A program made the translations under genes and the position numbers. This document shows positions 60,019 to 64,000 of a stretch of 64,000 bases of DNA, piece after piece. Positions within the stretch are counted from its first letter, which is position 1; each line of letters opens with the position of its first letter. The notes under the pieces are model-generated. The model was given only the letters and a program-made list of their open reading frames with translations, searched no databases and had not been told where the DNA came from. This DNA is from JAEUMY01 sp033764435 (GTDB taxonomy: Bacteria; Pseudomonadota; Gammaproteobacteria; Burkholderiales; Usitatibacteraceae). Where the stretch lies: assembly GCA_033764435.1 (NCBI GenBank), contig JANRIX010000033.1, positions 1 through 64,000 on the forward strand, given 5' to 3'.

Positions 60019-62754
60019 ATGTCCAAAAGCCTCATCATTGCAGAGAAACCATCGGTCGCCAACGACATTGCCAAGGCATTGGGCGGCTTTGCGCGCAAGG
60101 ACGATTACTTCGAAAGTGACGACTATGTGCTGTCCTCGGCTGTGGGCCATCTGGTCGAGATCGGCATGCCCGAGGAAGAGGAAGTCAAGCGCGGGAAATG
60201 GACCTTCACCCACCTTCCCGCCATTCCATCGCAGTTTGCGCTGAAGCCTATCGAGAAGACCGAGTCGCGACTGAAGCTGCTGCTGAAACTCATCAAGCGC
60301 AAGGACGTGACCGGGCTCATCAACGCCTGCGACGCGGGGCGGGAAGGCGAGTTGATTTTCCGCTACATCGTTCAATATGCAGGCGCTAAGAAGCCCATCC
60401 AGCGTCTGTGGCTGCAGTCCATGACCCCCAAGGCCATCAAGGATGGCTTCAAGGCCCTGCGCGAGGACGAGGACATGCTGCCGCTCGCCGCCGCAGCGAC
60501 CTGCCGTTCGGAATCCGACTGGCTGGTCGGCATCAATGGCACTCGGGCGATGACCGCATTCAATTCCAAGAGCGGCGGGTTTCAGCTCACCACCGTGGGC
60601 CGAGTGCAGACGCCGACGCTGGCCATCCTGGTCGAGCGCGAAGCCAAGATCAAGGCGTTCGTGTCGCGTGATTTCTGGGAAGTGCAGGGCACTTTCGCCA
60701 CGCCTGGCGGCGAATACTCGGGCAAGTGGTTTGATGAGAAATTCAAGAAGGGTGACGATGAGGCGCTGCGCGCCGATCGCCTCTGGGACGAAAAGAAGGC
60801 GGCAGAGATCCGGGCCAAGTGCCTGGGCAAGCCGGCCACGTTCACCGAGGAGTCCAAGCCTGCCACGCAAGCTCCGCCCCTTCTGTTTGATCTGACCTCG
60901 CTTCAGCGCGAAGCCAACAGCCGTTTCGGATTTTCGGCCAAGACCACGTTGTCATTGGCACAGGCGCTGTACGAAAAGCACAAGGTGCTCACCTATCCGC
61001 GTACCGATTCGCGCGCGCTGCCCGAGGACTATCTGCCCACGGTGAAGGAGACGCTGGAGGTATTGAAGGACAGCGATTACAACGTCTTTGCCAAGCGCAT
61101 TCTGGACAAGAAGTGGGTTGTGCCGAACAAGCGGATCTTCGACAACACCAAGATTTCCGATCACTTTGCCATCATCCCGACGCAGCAGCAGCCGAAATCG
61201 CTGAACGAGCTGGAAGCCAAACTGTACGACTTCGTGGTGAAGCGATTCCTGGCGGTATTTCATCCGGCCGCAGAGTTCACCCAGACCACCCGCATCACCC
61301 GGGTCGAGGGTGAGCCGTTCAAGTCCGAGGGCAAGGTGCTCATTGAGCCGGGCTGGCTCGCGGTCTATGGCCGCGAAGCGGAGGAGGAAGGGGCTGCCAA
61401 CCTGCCGCCGCTCAAGCCGGATACGAAGGTGATGGCCGAAGATGTCAAGGTTGTTGCCAACCAGACCAAGCCGCCTGCGCGTTTCACGGAAGCCACACTG
61501 CTGTCCGCGATGGAAGGCGCTGGCAAATCCATCGAAGACGAGGAGCTGCGCGCGGCCATGAAGGAAAAGGGCCTTGGTACGCCGGCAACGCGTGCGGCGA
61601 TCATCGAAGGTCTGATTTTCGAAAAGTATGTCCACCGCGAGGGACGCGAGCTCATCCCGACTGCAAAGGCATCTTCGCTGATGACGCTGTTGCACGGCCT
61701 CGGCGTGCCGGAACTCTTTTCGCCGGAGTTGACCGCGAACTGGGAGCATCAGCTCGCACTGGTGGAACAGGGCAAGTTGAAGCGCGACAAGTTCATGGCC
61801 GAAATCGTCAAGATGACGAAGCACATTGTCGGCCAGGCGAAGAATTACGAACTCGACACGATTCCCGGCGATTTCGGCAAGCTCTCCAGCACCTGTCCGA
61901 AGTGCGGCGGTGAAGTGCACGAGAACTACAAGAAATTCCAATGCCAGAAATGTGATTTCGGCTTCTGGAAAATTCTGGCCGGCCGGCAGCTGGAGCCGGC
62001 AGAAGCAGACGCTCTGATCGCAAAGCGGGAGATCGGACCCATCGATGGTTTCCGTAGCCGACTCGGGCGCGCATTCAGCGCAAACCTGGTGATGAAGGAT
62101 GACTTCACCATCGAGTTTTCTTGGGGAGAAGGCGGCGAGGACGACGGCGATGAGGGCCCGGACTTCAGTGGCCAGGAGGCGATCGGCAAGTGCCCCAAGT
62201 GCAGCCACAACGTGTTCGAGTCGCCCAATGCTTACGTGTGCGAGAAAGCCGTCGGCAACGCGCGGACCTGTGATTTCCGGTCGGGTCGAATCATTCTGAA
62301 GCGCCCCATCGAGCGAGAGCAGATGGCGAAGCTTCTCGCGAACGGGAAAACTGATCTGCTGGACAAATTCATTTCCAAGAAGGGTCGGCCCTTCTCCGCG
62401 TTCCTGGTGAAGCAGAAGGACGGCAAGATCGGCTTCGAGTTCGAGGAACGCGACCCCACCAAGAGCAAAGGGCGCACGGCAGCCGCGGCCAGTGCCGGGC
62501 GTGTGCTGGGCAAGCATCCAGCGGACAACCAGGATGTTTCCGTTCACTCTGGCCGCTATGGTCCTTATGTGAAGCACGGCAAGGTCAACGCAACGTTGCC
62601 AGACAAAGAAGGGATGGACAAGGTCACGCTCGAAGAGGCCATCGAGCTACTGGATGCGAAGGCAGGGGTGAGCACCACGAAAGTGGTCAAAGCGAAGCGC
62701 TCGGGAACCAAGGCGGCAACAGTGGAGGCACCGCGCAAGCGCAAGGCGACCTGA
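60019..62754 (+). CDS. topB: DNA topoisomerase III (type IA)
   Basis: A 911-residue enzyme that relaxes and decatenates DNA. The TOPRIM domain starts KSLIIAEKPSVANDIA and has DAGREGE at 105-111. The catalytic Tyr is near residue 326 (KVLTYPRTDSR). The C-terminus adds zinc-ribbon segments (CPKCGG...CQKC near 626; CPKC near 725) and further topoisomerase C-terminal repeats, as in betaproteobacterial TopB. Its size is larger than E. coli TopB because of these. No palindrome copy in it. Confidence 0.94.
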   Translation: MSKSLIIAEKPSVANDIAKALGGFARKDDYFESDDYVLSSAVGHLVEIGMPEEEEVKRGKWTFTHLPAIPSQFALKPIEKTESRLKLLLKLIKRKDVTGLINACDAGREGELIFRYIVQYAGAKKPIQRLWLQSMTPKAIKDGFKALREDEDMLPLAAAATCRSESDWLVGINGTRAMTAFNSKSGGFQLTTVGRVQTPTLAILVEREAKIKAFVSRDFWEVQGTFATPGGEYSGKWFDEKFKKGDDEALRADRLWDEKKAAEIRAKCLGKPATFTEESKPATQAPPLLFDLTSLQREANSRFGFSAKTTLSLAQALYEKHKVLTYPRTDSRALPEDYLPTVKETLEVLKDSDYNVFAKRILDKKWVVPNKRIFDNTKISDHFAIIPTQQQPKSLNELEAKLYDFVVKRFLAVFHPAAEFTQTTRITRVEGEPFKSEGKVLIEPGWLAVYGREAEEEGAANLPPLKPDTKVMAEDVKVVANQTKPPARFTEATLLSAMEGAGKSIEDEELRAAMKEKGLGTPATRAAIIEGLIFEKYVHREGRELIPTAKASSLMTLLHGLGVPELFSPELTANWEHQLALVEQGKLKRDKFMAEIVKMTKHIVGQAKNYELDTIPGDFGKLSSTCPKCGGEVHENYKKFQCQKCDFGFWKILAGRQLEPAEADALIAKREIGPIDGFRSRLGRAFSANLVMKDDFTIEFSWGEGGEDDGDEGPDFSGQEAIGKCPKCSHNVFESPNAYVCEKAVGNARTCDFRSGRIILKRPIEREQMAKLLANGKTDLLDKFISKKGRPFSAFLVKQKDGKIGFEFEERDPTKSKGRTAAAASAGRVLGKHPADNQDVSVHSGRYGPYVKHGKVNATLPDKEGMDKVTLEEAIELLDAKAGVSTTKVVKAKRSGTKAATVEAPRKRKAT

Positions 62755-62925
62755 GGGCACGCTGTAACGTACGGCCGTTCCTGGATCCCGGCCCCGCTTG
62801 CGCATGCATCCTGTCGAATTTCGGCCATCTGTCGGGATTTCGCGACAGTGCGGTCACTCACTACCCGAAATGTCCGCGCCTCCTTCGTCTCGCTCCTTGG
62901 CGTGATCTTTGCTGAATCCATGTTG

Positions 62926-62949
62926 AGCACTGCGAATATTCGCGGTGCT
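62926..62949. repeat. Palindrome GCGAATATTCGC, copy 20, in an extended palindrome
   Basis: The 12-mer at 62932-62943 sits in the centre of a near-perfect 24-bp palindrome: AGCAC-T-core-G-GTGCT. It is between topB and the small exported protein gene, about 14 bases before the ATG at 62963, in the leader or promoter. Confidence 0.9.
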
Positions 62950-62962
62950 GACGGAGCACATC

Positions 62963-63379
62963 ATGGATCGCAGCGAGCATCGGACCCTGCATGACTGGAT
63001 TTTGCGCATCTGTACTGCCTTCGTGATCGCCAGTTGCGCCTGCCAGACTTACGCCCAGACGCACCTTCCGGTGAAGTCGAAGCTGGCTACCTCCTTGACC
63101 GCTGTATCGCCAGCCGCGGGCCGCTCCGCACCATTTGTCGCGCATAAGGGACCTGAATGGGCCGAGGCGCCCCCGCTTCTGCTGCCGCTCGCACCAACAC
63201 GAGACAGCGACCTTCCGGGCTCCTGCTCTCGCGATGCCGACACGCTGTGTTACGACTATCGTCAGGGGCGTGTCGTGTACAAGCCTGCCCGGAAATTGAT
63301 GCCCGAGATTGCGGGTCTTAGGCGTGAGAGTCTCACATTGAAGCGGGACAAGATCACGTTGAACTACAGTTTCAAATGA
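62963..63379 (+). CDS. Small exported protein of unknown function
   Basis: A 138-residue protein from ATG 62963 (GGAG upstream). The N-terminus is a probable signal segment (ILRICTAFVIASCACQTYAQ). The mature part is Pro/Ala-rich and has CSRDADTLCYDYRQGRVVYKPARKL, with two Cys for a possible disulphide. I do not recognise the family. It is flanked on both sides by palindrome copies (62932 and 63399). Confidence 0.65.
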   Translation: MDRSEHRTLHDWILRICTAFVIASCACQTYAQTHLPVKSKLATSLTAVSPAAGRSAPFVAHKGPEWAEAPPLLLPLAPTRDSDLPGSCSRDADTLCYDYRQGRVVYKPARKLMPEIAGLRRESLTLKRDKITLNYSFK

Positions 63380-63398
63380 GTCTCTTCGCAGAAATACA

Positions 63399-63410
63399 GC
63401 GAATATTCGC
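63399..63410. repeat. Palindrome GCGAATATTCGC, copy 21
   Basis: Perfect 12-mer between genes, 20 bases past the stop of the small exported protein gene and in the gap before the convergent gyrB end. Confidence 0.92.
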
Positions 63411-63459
63411 ACCTGCCGGAGATTCCGTCCGGATAGCTTTCGTGCCTTCCAAATGTCAC

Positions 63460-63479
63460 AAGGGGCCTTCCGGCCCCTT
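63460..63479 (-). terminator. Candidate terminator after gyrB
   Basis: A perfect 8-bp stem AAGGGGCC/GGCCCCTT with a four-base loop lies 42 bases past the gyrB stop. A strong T tract is not visible. Confidence 0.5.
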
Positions 63480-63520
63480 ATCCATTGTTTGTCTACTGCT
63501 GGTCAGACAAAGAAAATCGC

Positions 63521-64000
63521 TCAAACGTCGAGGTTTTGCACCACCAGGGCATTGGTTTCGATGAACGCCCTGCGTGGTTCAACGTTGTCACCCATGAGCG
63601 TTGTGAAGATTTCGTCCGCGCCGATGGCGTCCTCGATCTGCACGCGGTTCAAAATGCGCACCGTCGGGTCCATGGTGGTTTCCCAGAGCTGGTCAGGATT
63701 CATTTCACCCAGCCCCTTGTAGCGCTGGATGTGCATGCCGTCGCGCGCCTGTTCGAGCAACCAGTTCAGCGCCTCACCGAAACTGGCAACCGCGATACTT
63801 TTCTCGCCGCGGCGCATCTGTGCACCTTCCTGCACCAGACCGTTGAGGGTATGCGCCGTTTTCACGATTTGCTCGTAATCGCCCGTCTCGATGAAGCTGT
63901 TGTCGATGACGGTTTCGCGTGCGTTTCCGTGCAGCATCTTGGTCGCGCGCAATCGCCATGCATCGTGCACTTCATCCTGTTCCACCTTGATGTCGATGCG
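63521..64000 (-). CDS. gyrB: DNA gyrase subunit B, C-terminal part (partial at the window edge)
   Basis: The visible ~159 residues are the end of GyrB: QRYKGLGEMNPDQLWETTMDP with the TOPRIM-tail conserved segment, then RRAFIETNALVVQNLDV at the end. The frame is open to base 64000, so the N-terminal ATPase and most of the TOPRIM domain lie outside. GyrB with GyrA supercoils DNA. In many bacteria it lies by dnaA-dnaN near the origin. Confidence 0.96.
   Translation of the reverse strand, partial: RIDIKVEQDEVHDAWRLRATKMLHGNARETVIDNSFIETGDYEQIVKTAHTLNGLVQEGAQMRRGEKSIAVASFGEALNWLLEQARDGMHIQRYKGLGEMNPDQLWETTMDPTVRILNRVQIEDAIGADEIFTTLMGDNVEPRRAFIETNALVVQNLDV

Noticed and set aside
60709..60720. GCGAATACTCGG in topB as a decayed palindrome copy
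   Set aside because: Two mismatches, and the GEYSGKWF segment is a plausible natural sequence for the protein.

Overview
The window looks like a chromosomal segment of a betaproteobacterium. The GC content is high (roughly 60% by eye). Several neighbourhoods are typical of that class: rubredoxin-pilGHIJ-chpA beside thiD-thiE-hemL; mrcA divergent from pilMNOPQ-aroK-aroB; def-fmt and rsmB-DUF4390-ntrY-ntrX; and LysM protein-dprA-topB. The C-terminal part of gyrB at the right edge suggests a position not far from the replication origin. I cannot name the genus. No tRNA, rRNA, CRISPR array, transposase or prophage gene was seen.

Layout. 0.2-10.4 kb (minus): a Pil-Chp type chemosensory operon for twitching/type IV pili, preceded by rubredoxin. 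11.0-16.4 kb: thiamine (thiD, thiE) and haem (hemL, hemB) genes, a cytochrome c4 and the GTPase engB. 16.4-19.4 kb (minus): an unknown gene and penicillin-binding protein 1a. 19.6-26.3 kb (plus): pilMNOPQ, aroK and aroB. 26.7-34.2 kb (plus): a complete dipeptide-type ABC importer followed by two metal-dependent deacylase-type hydrolases, one with a very histidine-rich tail. 34.2-39.7 kb (minus): ntrX, ntrY, DUF4390 and rsmB. 39.7-55.9 kb: an accessory block with a GMC oxidoreductase, a molybdenum hydroxylase pair, a partial sox cluster (soxX, DUF1232, soxY, soxZ, soxA), a LysR regulator, a nitronate monooxygenase, an ion channel, an M17 peptidase, a glycosyltransferase and an envelope trio. 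It lies exactly where fmt and rsmB are usually close neighbours. 55.9-57.4 kb (minus): fmt and def. 57.5-62.8 kb (plus): LysM protein, dprA and topB. The window ends with a small exported protein and gyrB (minus).

The most striking signal is not a gene. The perfect 12-bp palindrome GCGAATATTCGC occurs 21 times, plus a near copy, where chance predicts far less than one. Seventeen copies lie inside genes and four between genes. Inside genes it is read as Ala-Asn-Ile-Arg (11 copies), Arg-Ile-Phe-Ala (4) or Glu-Tyr-Ser (2). It appears to replace existing codons rather than add length. It is dense in the accessory block and in rsmB, and absent from the chp, pilMNOPQ, aro and topB genes. It behaves like a highly iterated palindrome (HIP1 of cyanobacteria is the known analogue); its function is unknown to me. 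Other points of interest are an NtrX with a degenerate AAA+ domain, the His-rich hydrolase, a multi-hairpin intergenic RNA candidate, a SoxY without the usual GGCGG end, and four GCATGC palindromes in a LysR divergent promoter.
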